A stretch of 64,000 nt of DNA from Daphnia pulex (taxonomy: Eukaryota; Arthropoda; Branchiopoda; Diplostraca; Daphniidae), in NCBI RefSeq assembly GCF_021134715.1, contig NC_060018.1:8263501-8327500 (forward strand). The letters are read 5' to 3'. Shown piece after piece: positions 1-10,609 of this stretch (within the stretch, counting starts at the first letter, position 1; the number at the start of each line of letters is the position of its first letter). Below the pieces are notes generated by a model that made no database searches, was not told the origin of the DNA, and saw nothing but the letters and a program-made list of their open reading frames with translations. Made by a program: the position numbers and the translations under genes.

Positions 1-682
1 TACAGCGTCCGGCTTGCAGGTGATGTTTGCCATCAATCAACAAAGAGTTTTCAAGAATGCAACTTTGTCTGAAGTAGGCTAAACTGTCATCTGAAAAAAT
101 TTCTACTGAATGTAAAATCGAATGATGTAAATAATCACCTTATCTTTTTAGCTTACATGCCTTCACATTATTCGAAAATGATTTTTTTTAGCCGAGCACA
201 TACTTAAAACACAGATTGGTGACATTCGGGACAAAACATTTCCTGGCACCGGAAGTGATCGTTGGAATTGGGTTCCGCGTCGCTAAAGCTTTAAATTTCG
301 TCCTAATTGAAGACTTAAGTTGCCCACCCCAAAGTTGCGCTCACCTGGTAACCGTTGTCGTATTTTTAGCTCACCAGTTGGTCCGTTTGAAACCTTCTCG
401 ATTAATTGTGTGACGTGATTCCGGGTATCGATGTAAGGTCCCGGCATTAAGGTAGGCCTTGTGGCATCCAGCCGACTCTTCCGACTCATTTTCGTCGTGA
501 TCCACTCTCCAGAAAGAAGCCCTCATTACACGATTAAACCACTGCAGCACCTGTTTTAGTTCACCGATCCAATTAAAATAAAGACTAACTCTTATTTGTC
601 TATTCTATTTAGACATAAAAATATTTTAAAAATGGATGGAAAATCGTCTTTCACGTATAGGCAACGGTTTTGACGTACCGAC
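1..682. other. No recognised gene
   Basis: AT-rich sequence. A minus-strand open stretch at 283-489 (68 codons, starting MSRKSRLDATRP) could be an exon of the sushi-domain relic next door, because it is on the same strand and downstream of it. I recognise no domain and no convincing splice sites in it. Confidence 0.3.
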
Positions 683-1175
683 TCAATAGTTAAGCGGGCG
701 AGAGACCAGCTGGACGCTAGCGTTGTAAATCTCCAGAGGAGTTCCACACTGGATGGGCACGCATTTCAGAGGTCGGAAAACTGGGAGGATGTCTTCCCAT
801 TTCCTCTCGTCCTGGTAGGTCAAAGAATACGGTTCGTCCTGCCTGAACACTGGAAGGAAATCCGGTGGCAGACAACATAGAATTCCGAAGACACTTACGG
901 CCCAATCTGGGAGCTGAAAACTGGGAGAATCGTTGGCTCGCAAGTGACCAGAATGCACTCAGGTGACTGTTCTGCTCGCAGGGGCGTGTTCCATCGCTGG
1001 ACAGGCGTATTCTTTTGATGCAATTATAGGAGACGGTATTACTGAAGTTTGTTATGTTCGCCAATTCGTTGAGAATGTAACCGGGAAATCCGCAATTGAC
1101 TCGATGGCATTCCTGTTCAGTATTGTACCATTCTCCGTAGGCCAGGCAAGGTCGACGGACCGACGTAGTCGATAA
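683..1175 (-). pseudogene. Sushi (CCP) domain gene fragment, probably broken
   Basis: Read on the minus strand from about 1175, the translation shows the end of one CCP module (CLAYGEWYNTEQECHRV) and the start of the next (NCGFPGYILNE, then NTVSYNC and a TRPC element). CCP modules have the order Cys...Val-x-Tyr-x-Cys...Cys...Trp...Cys, and the GEW...C-x(2)-V-x-C-G junction is typical. These modules mediate protein binding in secreted or membrane receptors. A consensus splice donor (GTAAGT) lies at 893-898, so the exon would end at 899. The reading frame has to change between the second module and a following CILVTCEP segment, so this copy is likely damaged. No start codon or signal peptide was found. 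Downstream on the minus strand, 683-898 stays open but matches nothing I know. Confidence 0.5.
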
Positions 1176-1688
1176 GAAGCGTAAACGGATTCGTTTTTTT
1201 TAAATATTTATATACTCAGCCGTTTTGCGGTGGAATCGGATCGAAGCAACTACGACATAAGAGTAATAAGAACTAAAAGAAAAGAAAATGAATCAACGAG
1301 TCTAAATAATGACGAAAGCTAAAGAAGCTGATTACGAACCAGACTGTTTTAAAGCAGATTCGGAAACAGCTTTGCATGATCAAACACCTTCATTAGAGAG
1401 CGGAATCCCAGCAGGGTGAAGAACCAACATTCTCCAGACCTGAGAGGGGTGACATTTTTTGTTATTGTTTCTGAAAAAGTTGGTAGACAAAATATTCCTT
1501 ACATGTAAAATTTTCATTAGAATAACATCACTGCAACTTTCAGTTCCAAAAAATCCTGCATGTGTCACAGCATCAGCTAAACTTTCAACTACAATGGCAG
1601 CTGATTCCTGGCCTAGTTCTGAGAGAGGTTATTGAAAAAAGAGATCAGGCAAACTTGTGATTTCAAAAGATGTTGGCACTAGAATGTT
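1176..1688. other. No recognised gene
   Basis: AT-rich intergenic sequence between the sushi relic and the tandem chromodomain unit. Short open stretches on both strands show no domain. Confidence 0.4.
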
Positions 1689-3001
1689 ATTACCAATCAA
1701 TCCAAAAGACAGGAATATATAAGCCTGCAATGTCAGTGTAATTTACAACTTGAACTAAATTCTAGAATTAAATTTTTCCGACATTAGAATCCAAAGGCTA
1801 TATTATTACTATGTAATCCTGTATAGGAATTAAATTTTCTTATATTTTTCAAATTTTTTATGAAACAGAGAAAGAGAAGACGGAATGTATTTTTGGCTAA
1901 AATGGAAAGATTTGGATGACAACCAAAATATGTGGGAGCCGTACTCCAACACCAACTGCAAAATCTAATAGCCCAAGTACTACGAAAGGTAAGACTGGGT
2001 GTTTTTATCTAGTTTTACTGTTATTTTTGTCATTTCTGCATTACTAGGCTAGAAAATAATCTTGAAAAAAAAGAAGAGACCAAGAAAAGGCAAAAGAAAG
2101 CTGGAAAGAAAGTGTAAAAGAACGCTAAAGAAGATGAATCGAGAAGAGCAAGGGGATCGAGTTTAATGGTTGGAGATATAAAAGAGATCGCGGCAGAAAT
2201 GGTAGTTGATGAGGCAGGTCTGGTAGTAGTAGAGAAAGAAGCAGTTGGTGTAGTAGATGTAGATTTGAATAGGGAAGGATTAGGTGTGTCCCCGTGTTCC
2301 CTGATTACAGTGTATGGGCTGTAAGTGTGTGAAGTAGAGAGAACAGAAAATCTCCAAGAATTGAATGGAAAAATTGCACTGAGCTGTTTTGAGGGAAGAG
2401 TTGAGCTCTCAACATAACGAAATATAGAAAATAGGTTTTCTGTTTAAATTTATTTGGAAAGTTGAATGTTTGCATATTCTGGGCTGTCAGTCTGAACTTG
2501 AAAAGTGTTTAATTATATTCTGCAAGTTTGTCTTTCGTTGAATAACCAGCAATGAAGCATTATTGACTCGTAATCAGCATCTGACTGTGTTAGCACTCCC
2601 ATTTCACACAAAACAACTTCAACACATACAAAACCCCGCCAACCCGGGGTTCGCCCGCGGTTTTCCGACAAGAAAAAAACCTAACAGAAAATGAACCCAA
2701 CCCAAGACAATGGGTCATCACCAGTATCAATTTCATTTTGTTTTTCTTTTCGACCAAGTGCCAGCGGTTCGGAGCGCTTGTGTATGCGCACCGTCCATGC
2801 GGCTTAACAGCACCGCCATTTTTTCTCTCCCGCAACGGTTGGAATTACATTCCCGTTCGTGCAGTCATTCGTGGTTCCCCTTCGTATATCACTCCGTCAG
2901 TTGTGCAAAAAGACTTTCATTAATCGTGTGGACACAATGCACTGTTTCTCGATAGGAGGTTCTACAATCATGGTCGTCTGCCTTGTGCTAAATATTCGGT
3001 C
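1689..3001 (+). repeat. Tandem duplication of a 1313-bp unit, copy 1
   Basis: Positions 1689-3001 recur directly at 3002-9051 once the Copia element and one target-site copy are removed. The junction runs from AATATTCGGTCA straight into ATTACCAATC. I count roughly ten single-base differences over the 1313 bp, so the duplication is recent. The unit carries a chromodomain pseudogene at its left end. At 2590-2980 it has a GC-richer segment without a recognised gene. Confidence 0.9.
1867..2324 (+). pseudogene. Chromodomain protein relic, copy 1 (HP1-like layout)
   Basis: A first exon (about 1867-1988) follows a T-rich acceptor ending ATGAAACAG. It reads DGMYFWLKWKDLDDNQNMWE, then PYSNTNCK. The Tyr, LKWK and WEP positions are those of the methyl-lysine-binding aromatic cage of chromodomains. 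A GTAAGA donor at 1989 and a CATTACTAG acceptor near 2050 bound an intron of about 60 nt. The second exon (to 2324) is Lys/Glu-rich (KKEETKKRQKKAGKK), like the hinge after an HP1 chromodomain, then becomes Val/Asp-rich. The frame slips after NCK, just where the C-terminal chromodomain helix should be, and a TAA interrupts exon 2, so it is decayed. No chromoshadow domain is visible. Chromodomains also occur in chromovirus integrases, but the intron and hinge favour a host gene. Confidence 0.6.
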
Positions 3002-3364
3002 ATTACCAATCAATCCAAAAGACAGGAATATATAAGCCTGCAATGTCAGTGTAATTTACAACTTGAACTAAATTCTAGAATTAAATTTTTCCGACATTAG
3101 AATCCAGAGGCTATATTATTACTATGTAATCCTGTATAGGAATTAAATTTTCTTATATTTTTCAAATTTTTTATGAAACAGAGAAAGAGAAGACGGAATG
3201 TATTTTTGGCTAAAATGGAAAGATTTGGATGACAACCAAAATATGTGGGAGCCGTACTCCAACACCAACTGCAAAATCTAATAGCCCAAGTACTACGAAA
3301 GGTAAGACTGGGTGTTTTTATCTAGTTTTACTGTAATTTTTGTCATTTCTGCATTACTAGGCTA

Positions 3365-3369
3365 GAAAA
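3365..3369. repeat. Copia target-site duplication, left copy
   Basis: GAAAA immediately before the LTR, matched by GAAAA at 8102-8106. The uninterrupted site GCTAGAAAATAATC exists in tandem copy 1 near 2049-2060, which confirms the insertion point. Confidence 0.92.
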
Positions 3370-3587
3370 TGTTGGAGTGAAGTGTTAAATAAACAGTATT
3401 GTATGCAAGTAACTTTTATTCGGGGTTGACATACCTGTCAGCACAAATCTCTTTAATCAAGTGAAGCCTTTGACAGTGACACTTGAAAGACATAGACAGC
3501 ACTAAAAGGGCTGGGAACACAAAGAAGGTAGTACTAAACAGTTGGGTGGGGTTGTGCAACCACCACGGTTTGGCAACATCTCCAACA
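3370..3587 (-). repeat. Copia 3' LTR
   Basis: 218-bp terminal repeat with TGTTGGAG and CTCCAACA ends. It matches 7884-8101 except for about three bases near its right side. It lies downstream of the RNase H region, so it is the 3' LTR of the minus-strand element. Confidence 0.93.
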
Positions 3588-3596
3588 CCTCCTCTC
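3588..3596 (-). other. Polypurine tract of the Copia element
   Basis: On the minus strand GAGAGGAGG directly abuts the 3' LTR, the expected plus-strand DNA priming site. Confidence 0.7.
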
Positions 3597-5307
3597 AAAC
3601 TGTGGGGGTTTGCGGAAGTGGCTTTACACCGATCTGGTCGCGTAAGAAAATGAATCGAGGTCCTGGGAGTGGTTTTGTCAGGATGTCGGCTAGTTGGTTT
3701 TCTGTTGGGACATACGACATCTCGATGTTACCGTTGTGTTGTTGATGTCGCACAAAGTGATACTTGACTGCTATGTGTTTGGTGCGCTGATGGAATTCTG
3801 GATTCTTGATGAGACGGATTGCTCCTTGATTATCACAGAGTACAGGGATTGGTCCGATTTCATCGCCTTTCACTTCTCTCAGAAATTGCTGCAACCAGAT
3901 GGCTTCTTTTGAAGTTTCACTAGCTGCCACGAACTCAGCTTCAGTTGTTGAGAGGGAGACACATTGTTGGAGCTTGCTGCTCCATGACACTGAGGCTCCA
4001 TTGTACAGAAAAACGAAGCCACTGGTTGACCGGCGGTTGTCCAGGTTTCCAGCAAAGTCGGAGTCAGTGAATCCAGTTAGGTTGTTCTTCTGCTGCCCGT
4101 CAAAGCAGAGTCCAAGGTGGGCAGATCCAGCTAGGTAGGCAAATATTCTCTTTACACCATTCCAATGTCCGTCTCCTGGGTTTTGACAGAATTGGGACGC
4201 TTGTCCTACAGCAAAGGCTATGTCCGGTCTTGTCGTTGTCATGATATACATGAGGAATCCGATTGCTTCCCTGTAGCGAGTTAAATGAGGGCTAATTGGA
4301 TCAGGTTGGGTACTTGGTGACATTGCAGCTGTTAGACGGGCATTGGGGTCAGCTGGGATTGACTTTGGGTGACACAAATCAAGATTAAACTTCTTAAGAA
4401 TTTTGTTGACAAAATCAATTTGAGATATGAAGAGCTTTTTGTTTGGCCTGTCTCTAAGAATGTCTAAACCAATAAAGCGGTCTGCTGGTAAAGAGCGGAT
4501 TTCAAAGTGCATGTTAAGGTAATTGAGGATGGAGGTGGATACAGATTTTTTGTTTGTACATATAAGACCGTCGTCAACAAATATACACACGATTGTGATT
4601 TCACCCTCCTCTTGGCGACGGTAGTAGACACAGCTGTCCGAATCACAGCGAGTAAGTCCAAACTTTACCAGAAATTCATTGAATTTTGTGTTCCAGGCTC
4701 TAGGGGACTGTTTCAGTCCATATAGGGATTTCTTGAGGCGGCAAACTTCATTTTCTCGTCCTGCTATGACGAAACCTTCGGGTTGTTCTAGGTAGAGCTC
4801 CTCCTCTAGTTCGCCGTAGAGGAACGCTGTTTTTATATCCAGTTGAGTGATTTCCAGATCGAGGGCTGCAACAAGGGAGAGGACGGTGCGGAGAGAGCAT
4901 TGTTTCACCACCGGTGCGTAGGTGTCCTGGTAGTCTATTCCTTGGCTTTGGGTGTAGCCTTTTGCTACTAGTCGGGCTTTGTATCGAGTAGGAACATCTT
5001 TATGGCCAGGTTTCACCGTGAAGATCCATTTCGTCCTGATTGGTTTTCGTCCTTGTGGAAGAGGAGTTAGTTCCCACGTTTCGTTTTTCATCAGTGATGC
5101 GTATTCTTCATCGATAGCTGGTTTCCAGAGGTTCGCTTCATCTGATGTTATGGCTTCGGTGTAGTTGAGTGGCTCATGCGGTTGGTTGGCACACGAGAGT
5201 AGTCCTAGGTCACGTCTCCAGTTTTGGAATTTCTCTGAATAGGCTGGTTGTCGACTGGAACGCCTCGGTTGGACTAGTGTTGAGTTCTCTTCCATTTCAT
5301 CTAGATT

Positions 5308-5429
5308 CTGTTCACCTTCGGGACGCTGTTCATCTTCCGGATGCTGTTTACCTTCCGGATGCTGTTCACCTTCCGGATGCTGTTCACCTTCCGGACGCTG
5401 TTCACCTTCGGGATTCTGTTCACGTTCGG
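5308..5429 (-). repeat. 18-bp minisatellite inside the Copia element
   Basis: About six imperfect 18-bp repeats of the type CTGTTCACCTTCCGGATG lie between the integrase and reverse transcriptase regions. On the minus strand they encode Glu/Gln/Pro/His-rich hexapeptides, so this is an unstructured linker that grew by slippage in frame. Confidence 0.85.
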
Positions 5430-7869
5430 CGTTGGTTGGATCTTTTCTCAGCTGTTCGAATTCTGGTCCGGAGTTGGATTGTCATCTGTTCTTTCTTCTA
5501 TGAAATCTGATTCAGGAAAAATCAGAATGTGTTTTTCTTCGTTAGAAGGACCTTTGAAGACATTATTCTCGTCAATTAGCACATCTCGACTTATGACTAC
5601 TCTTTGTTTCTCGTGTACCCAGATTCTGAATGCTTTTGACGCATCACAGTATCCAACAAATATACCTTCTTGGCTTTTTGGATCCAGCTTTTTCCTGGTT
5701 GCATCTGGTGTATGGACGAATGTCCTTGCTCCAAAAATTCGGAAGTAGGAGACATCTGGTTTCTTGTGGAACCACATTTCAAATGGTGTTACGCTTGCTG
5801 CTTTTGATACGACTCTATTTAGGGTGTATACTGCGTAGGCTACCGCTTCCGCCCATAGCTTCAATGGGATGTTTCTTGTGTAGATGAGACTGCGGGCTGC
5901 TTCTAAAATAGTTCGATTCGCTCTCTCTGCTACTCCGTTTTGGGCTGGAGTGTGTGGTGCGGTAGTTTCGTGACGAATGCCTGAATTCCGGAGCCATGTG
6001 GAGAAATTCTTGCTGGTGTATTCTCCTCCGTTGTCACTGCGTAGTGTTTTGACCACTTTTCCTGTTGAGTTCTTGAGAAACATTGCGAAGGCACGAAAAA
6101 GATCAGGAACTTCATCTTTTGTTTTTAAGAAATGGACAGTAGTCCAGTTGCTGTAGTCGTCTTTGAACGTCACAAAGTACGTGATCCGGCTGGCGTTGGT
6201 GGAGTTATTGGGCCACAGATATCTGAGTGAACGAGGGATCCAATATCAGTTCCTCTTGTTCTTCCTTGAGGAAATGGCGACCGGTGCATCTTTCCTAGAG
6301 TGCATCCAACACATGGGACCTTTGAATTGCTGTTTGACACATGTGCAAGACGCTCGTGCCATGTTGATAGAGGAAGAACCAGGTTGGCTGCGAGGGCAGA
6401 GTCTTCATAGGCCACTTTTGCCGTGATGTTCAGTTGGTAGAGCGTGTTGTCTGTTCTTTTTCCAGTAAGTTCTAAATTACCATTGCGATAGAACTTGGCC
6501 TCGTTGTTTGTGAATACTGCTTCTACTCCTTCGTTGGTTGATGCTCCAATGGAAAATAAGTTCGTTCCGAGTTTTGGTACGAAGAGTACGTTTTTGATGG
6601 TGATTGGGACTTCTGCACCATTGATCATCGTTGTGGCTTTGACATCTCCTTGGCCTTCAGTTAGGAGTTGGGTGTTACCAATACCAGTAACGTACCTTGG
6701 TGTAGAGTCATCAGGCTTGAAGTTCCACAGGATGTTTCTCTGATCTGTCATGTGGCGAGTAGCTCCTGAGTCGGCGTACCAGGTGGAGTCGTTACGGATG
6801 GTCTGTTGGGTGGATGAATGATAGCTGTGGTCTCCATGGTCCTTATTGCTGTCCTTGGCTAGATTAGATTTATCTCCTGGGGATCCCTTTTTGTCTCGTT
6901 CGTTTCTTAATCTTTCCCGACATGTGGCGTAGAGATGGGTAGTATCGCCACAGTAATTGCATTTTCTGATGTAGGGGTGTCTGGTGCCAGCTCCTCTTCC
7001 ATGTCTTCCTCCTCTACTGCGACGGTTATGGAATCCTCCACGGCTGTGTCGATCACTTTGTTGAGGGGGGAAGTTGTTCGAGAAGAAGGCTGAATCTGCA
7101 GCATCCGACTGACCGTTGTTGTAGATTTTGGTCACATTTTCTTCTTTAAGTAACCTCTGGGTAAGTGTCTGGATGTTCCTGTTCTTGGCCGGTACGTTAT
7201 CCCAGACAGACAGGAAATGTCGGAAGCTAGGTGGAAGTGTGACCAGTATTTTGGTCATTACCTGAGCTTCAGTCACAGGCTCGTTGAGGTCTTTCAGTTG
7301 AGAGGCAAGTAACTCGATGGCAGATATGTGGGACATGACACTGTGATCTATGCAAGAATAAAATTTAGTGGTGTGTACTGTTAAGCATAGGGGTAGTGAC
7401 TACCTGGGTGGTATTTGTATTCAAAGAATTGTTGCATCAGAAGATGCTTATTCTCAGCCGCATTCTGAGCATGTTGTGTGGTCAACCTGACCCACATGTC
7501 GTTTGCTGACTGGCATCCATAAAGGGTATTCTGTTGCTGTCTCTCTATTGTAGCAAATAGGTAATGACGAGCATGTACATCTTTGGATTTCCAAGCATCA
7601 ATCAACTTTTGATTGGAATCCTATGAGAAAGTGCATGAGTAAATGAAACAATTTACTCGTAGACAAAAAAAACTTACAGCAGCAGGTATCTTTTCTACTC
7701 CATCTACAATATCAAGTAAATTGAATGATTCTAGCAATAATCTGCAACCGAACTTCCATTGTTGAAAGTTACTTCCGTCAAATTTGACTATGTGGCTAAT
7801 GTCTTTTGACGTCGACATAGACATGTTCGAATCAATATCAGTGTAACACTTAGATTAAGACAATGTAAA

Positions 7870-7883
7870 CTGGGCCCATAACC
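7870..7883 (-). other. Primer-binding site for an initiator-tRNA half
   Basis: The plus strand reads CTGGGCCCATAACC, the anticodon arm of eukaryotic initiator tRNA-Met (anticodon CAT in the middle). Immediately next to the 5' LTR, this is the place of the primer-binding site. Drosophila copia is known to prime from an internal fragment of tRNAi-Met rather than the 3' end, and this element shows the same arrangement. Confidence 0.85.
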
Positions 7884-8101
7884 TGTTGGAGTGAAGTGTT
7901 AAATAAACAGTATTGTATGCAAGTAACTTTTATTCGGGGTTGACATACCTGTCAGCACAAATCTCTTTAATCAAGTGAAGCCTTTGACAGTGACACTTGA
8001 AAGACATAGACAGCACTAAAAGGGCTGGGAACACAAAGAAGGTAGTACTAAACAGTTGGGTGGAGTTCGGCAACCACCACGGTTTGGCAACATCTCCAAC
8101 A
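7884..8101 (-). repeat. Copia 5' LTR
   Basis: 218-bp terminal repeat bounded by TGTTGGAG and CATCTCCAACA. It adjoins the primer-binding site, so it is the 5' LTR of the minus-strand element. Confidence 0.93.
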
Positions 8102-8106
8102 GAAAA
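8102..8106. repeat. Copia target-site duplication, right copy
   Basis: GAAAA directly after the LTR end CCAACA, matching 3365-3369. Confidence 0.92.
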
Positions 8107-9051
8107 TAATCTTGAAAAAAAAGAAGAGACCAAGAAAAGGCAAAAGAAAGCTGGAAAGAAAGTGTAAAAGAACGCTAAAGAAGATGAATCGAGAAGAGCA
8201 AGGGGATCGAGTTTAATGGTTGGAGATATAAAAGAGATCGTGGAAGAAATGGTAGTTGATGAGGCAGGTCTGGTAGTAGTAGAGAAAGAAGCAGTTGGTG
8301 TAGTAGATGTAGATTTGAATAGGGAAGGATTAGGTGTGTCCCCGTGTTCCCTGATTACAGTGTATGGGCTGTAAGTGTGTGAAGTAGAGAGAACAGAAAA
8401 TCTCCAAGAATTGAATGGAAAAATTGCACTGAGCTGTTTTGAGGGAAGAGTTGAGCTCTCAACATAACGAAATATAGAAAATAGGTTTTCTGTTTAAATT
8501 TATTTGGAAAGTTGAATGTTTGCATATTCTGGGCTCTCAGTCTGAACTTGAAAAGTGTTTAATTATATTCTGCAAGTTTGTCTTTCGTTGAATAACCAGC
8601 AATGAAGCATTATTGACTCGTAATCAGCATCTGACTGTGTTAGCACTCCCATTTCACACAAAACAACTTCAACACATACAAAACCCCGCCAACCCGGGGT
8701 TCGCCCGCGGTTTTCCGACAAGAAAAAAACCTAACAGAAAATAAACCCAACCCAAGACAACGGGTCATCACCAGTATCAATTTCATTTTGTTTTTCTTTT
8801 CGACCAAGTGCCAGCGGTTCGGAGCGCTTGTGTATGCGCACCGTCCATGCGGCTTAACAGCACCGCCATTTTTTCTCTCCCGCAACGGTTGGAATTACAT
8901 TCCCGTTCGTGCAGTCATTCGTGGTTCCCCTTCGTATATCACTCCGTCAGTTGTGCAACAAGACTTTCATTAATCGTGTGGACACAATGCACTGTTTCTC
9001 GATAGGAGGTTCTACAATTATGGTCGTCTGCCTTGTGCTAAATATTCGGTC

Positions 9052-9710
9052 AGAGCGTGTTGGGCCTCTCCAACTTCATCTGCAGTCATCTTCTTCTGGA
9101 AACTTCACACGTGCGCTTGTCGTTGCATTATTTATTTGCGGTGATGAGTACTTTTCCATATCACGAGTCTTCGCCATTTTTTTTTGCTTGAACTCACTTC
9201 ACGCGGTTTATGGGTGACACCATCTTGGTTTTATAGTTGATTTCTTCTGTGTGTCTGCGAACAGGATGAATGGTGTGTCAGACCCCCTTTCTTTCTGTGG
9301 AAAAATCGTATTTATTATATATATGTTATATATTGTTACGCTCAAATCAGCATATGGCCTAATTCACACTTGAAGTGAGGTCACTTTAAGCGAAATCAAT
9401 CACTCTGCCGACTCCCTTTTACACAAGATCCGGTACAGAATGATAAACTGTCAATGTTGGTGCCTATCTAACCTTATTACACCAACAGCGTCCACTAACT
9501 ATACCAAATAAGAATACATAGCAACAACGGACGAAAAAAGGTGCAAGGTTAATACTCCGAACTAGACTGACAGTCACCGAGAGGGGGAGCAAGGTTAAAA
9601 AGAGGAAGGCCAAGAAGCAAGGTTAAACAAGGTGACAAACTACATTAGGCCACCTAGGGTTAAGTAATTAAACCATTAACCCCACAATCAATGATTGATT
9701 ATCCATGGTC
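9052..9710. other. Spacer before the tRNA array
   Basis: No gene I can name. On the minus strand a TATA-like ACTATAAAACC (9218-9228) precedes an ATG at 9178 whose frame runs 33 codons (MAKTRDMEKYSSPQ...). After one TGA the same frame stays open and enters the tandem unit. It could be a short or broken first exon. An AT-rich TATATATG run lies near 9318-9330. The rest, to 9710, is unstructured. Confidence 0.3.
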
Positions 9711-9910
9711 ACCCCGTTGCTTAGTTTGTCTTGTCTTGTCCAGGGCCATCACATATGCTAAAGACCTAAAGACCTTTCGTTCTTCTCTCACTGTGTACTC
9801 CCCTACTGATTTTAAACTTGGATGTTCTCCCAAAAAATGACTAGAAATAACTTCTGGCGTCACTTGATCAAATGTTGTGTAGTTACATTTACCAATAAAA
9901 TGCCACAAAA

Positions 9911-9992
9911 CGCAGATAGTAGGATTCGAACCTACGCTCCAAGATGGAAACTGATTTCGAGTCAGTCGCCTTAACCACTCGGCCATATCTGC
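9911..9992 (-). tRNA. tRNA-Ser(CGA), unit 1
   Basis: 82 nt. Acceptor GCAGATA/TATCTGC, anticodon loop CTCGAAA, anticodon stem ACTGA/TCAGT fully paired, long variable arm, T-loop TTCGAAT. A TTTT run follows within a few bases on the minus strand, a good Pol III stop. Confidence 0.95.
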
Positions 9993-10069
9993 ATTAAATG
10001 TTTTAGCAAAATATTTCGAATCTATCAGTACCTTTTTAGAGTGGAAAATATTTAATGGAAGAATTATAG

Positions 10070-10143
10070 TGGCCCGTAAGAGGATCGAACTCATGACCTC
10101 CGCGTTATTAGCACGGCGCTCTAACCAACTGAGCTAACAGGCC
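10070..10143 (-). tRNA. tRNA-Ile(AAT), unit 1
   Basis: 74 nt. GGCCTGT/ACGGGCC acceptor, loop CTAATAA with anticodon AAT, T-loop TTCGATC. Canonical position 1 (G) is present, unlike units 2-4. Confidence 0.95.
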
Positions 10144-10407
10144 AATAAATACTCAATATATTAATCAAAGGTTCATTCATCATCAGTTAGGTATACTCTG
10201 TGTGTCTTTAGAGAGAATGATTTAAGTTATCTACCAAGCAACGCTATATCAGCATCACATTTCAATCGTCACTGTGAAGGCAATGCAAGCCAGTGATATT
10301 CATTGAGTGTTCGAGATATATTTGTAGTTTTATTGATCTGACATGATTCCCCATGGTTTGTGGTTAACTACTACTCATCATGAACTAATAGTTTCGTCAT
10401 ATGCTAT

Positions 10408-10491
10408 TAATCGTGGCGGAACTCAAACCCGCAATTTTCGGATAACTACTTTCATAGAAGTCCGACGCCTTATCCATTAGGCCACACGACC
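10408..10491 (-). tRNA. tRNA-Arg(TCT) with intron, unit 1, T-loop variant
   Basis: 84 nt including an 11-nt intron after position 37 (TGAAAGTAGTT). Anticodon TCT; stem TCGGA/TCCGA. In this copy the T-loop starts TTT instead of TTC and one T-stem pair is weakened. C56 is nearly invariant because it pairs with G19, so this copy may be a poor gene. Confidence 0.85.
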
Positions 10492-10609
10492 TACACTTAA
10501 AGAAAGTGCTAGGATTTTGCATCTCTCATTTAACCTGCTCTTCAGTAAGGTCAAACGGAAATTTTGGTGAACCAATAAATATTATTACTAGATTGTCTGA
10601 AAATTCGGG

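Larger units (their letters stand above)
3370..8101 (-). mobile_element. Copia (Ty1/Copia) LTR retrotransposon, young, near full length
   Basis: Complete LTR element on the minus strand, 4732 bp including LTRs, flanked by the 5-bp duplication GAAAA. Parts in order along the minus strand: gag-type region (about 7.8-6.9 kb) with a CCHC knuckle CNYCGDTTHLYATC; protease with DSGATRHMT (about 6.7 kb); GAG-pre-integrase and integrase core (about 6.4-5.5 kb) with the H-x-E and NGVAERANRT signatures; reverse transcriptase with FVDD and RNase H (about 5.3-3.6 kb). The order PR-IN-RT-RH is diagnostic for Copia. The two LTRs differ at about 3 of 218 positions, so it is recent. The coding part reads in a few separate blocks; it looks nearly whole, with at most a small number of breaks. 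It is treated here as a fossil. Confidence 0.95.
3180..8374 (+). pseudogene. Chromodomain relic, copy 2, interrupted by Copia
   Basis: Same exons as the copy at 1867-2324: exon 1 at 3180-3301, the intron start at 3302, and exon 2 resuming after 8106. It shares the frame slip after NCK, so the gene was already broken before the unit was duplicated. The mobile element sits right at the intron acceptor/exon 2 boundary. The hinge differs by a few bases from copy 1, for example near 8240. Confidence 0.6.
3002..9051 (+). repeat. Tandem duplication of a 1313-bp unit, copy 2, split by Copia
   Basis: The second copy of the unit is interrupted at its internal position 364-369 by the Copia element (3370-8101). 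Left part: 3002-3369. Right part: 8102-9051 (8102-8106 repeats the target site). Removing the insert and one 5-bp target copy restores 1313 bp exactly. The duplication is therefore older than the insertion or of similar age. Confidence 0.9.

Noticed and set aside
2590-2955. Frames of about 80 codons on both strands in the tandem unit
   Set aside because: They overlap each other, show no domain and are identical in both copies only because of the recent duplication.
5169-5510. 113-codon plus-strand frame with LPDAVHLPDAVH repeats
   Set aside because: Shadow of the 18-bp minisatellite in the Copia element on the opposite strand.
9699-10094. 131-codon minus-strand open frame containing MAEWLRRLTRN
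   Set aside because: It is the antisense/through reading of the tRNA-Ser gene; the MAEW...RRL phrase is a classic artefact of translating tRNA-Ser. The same holds for its repeats in the other units.
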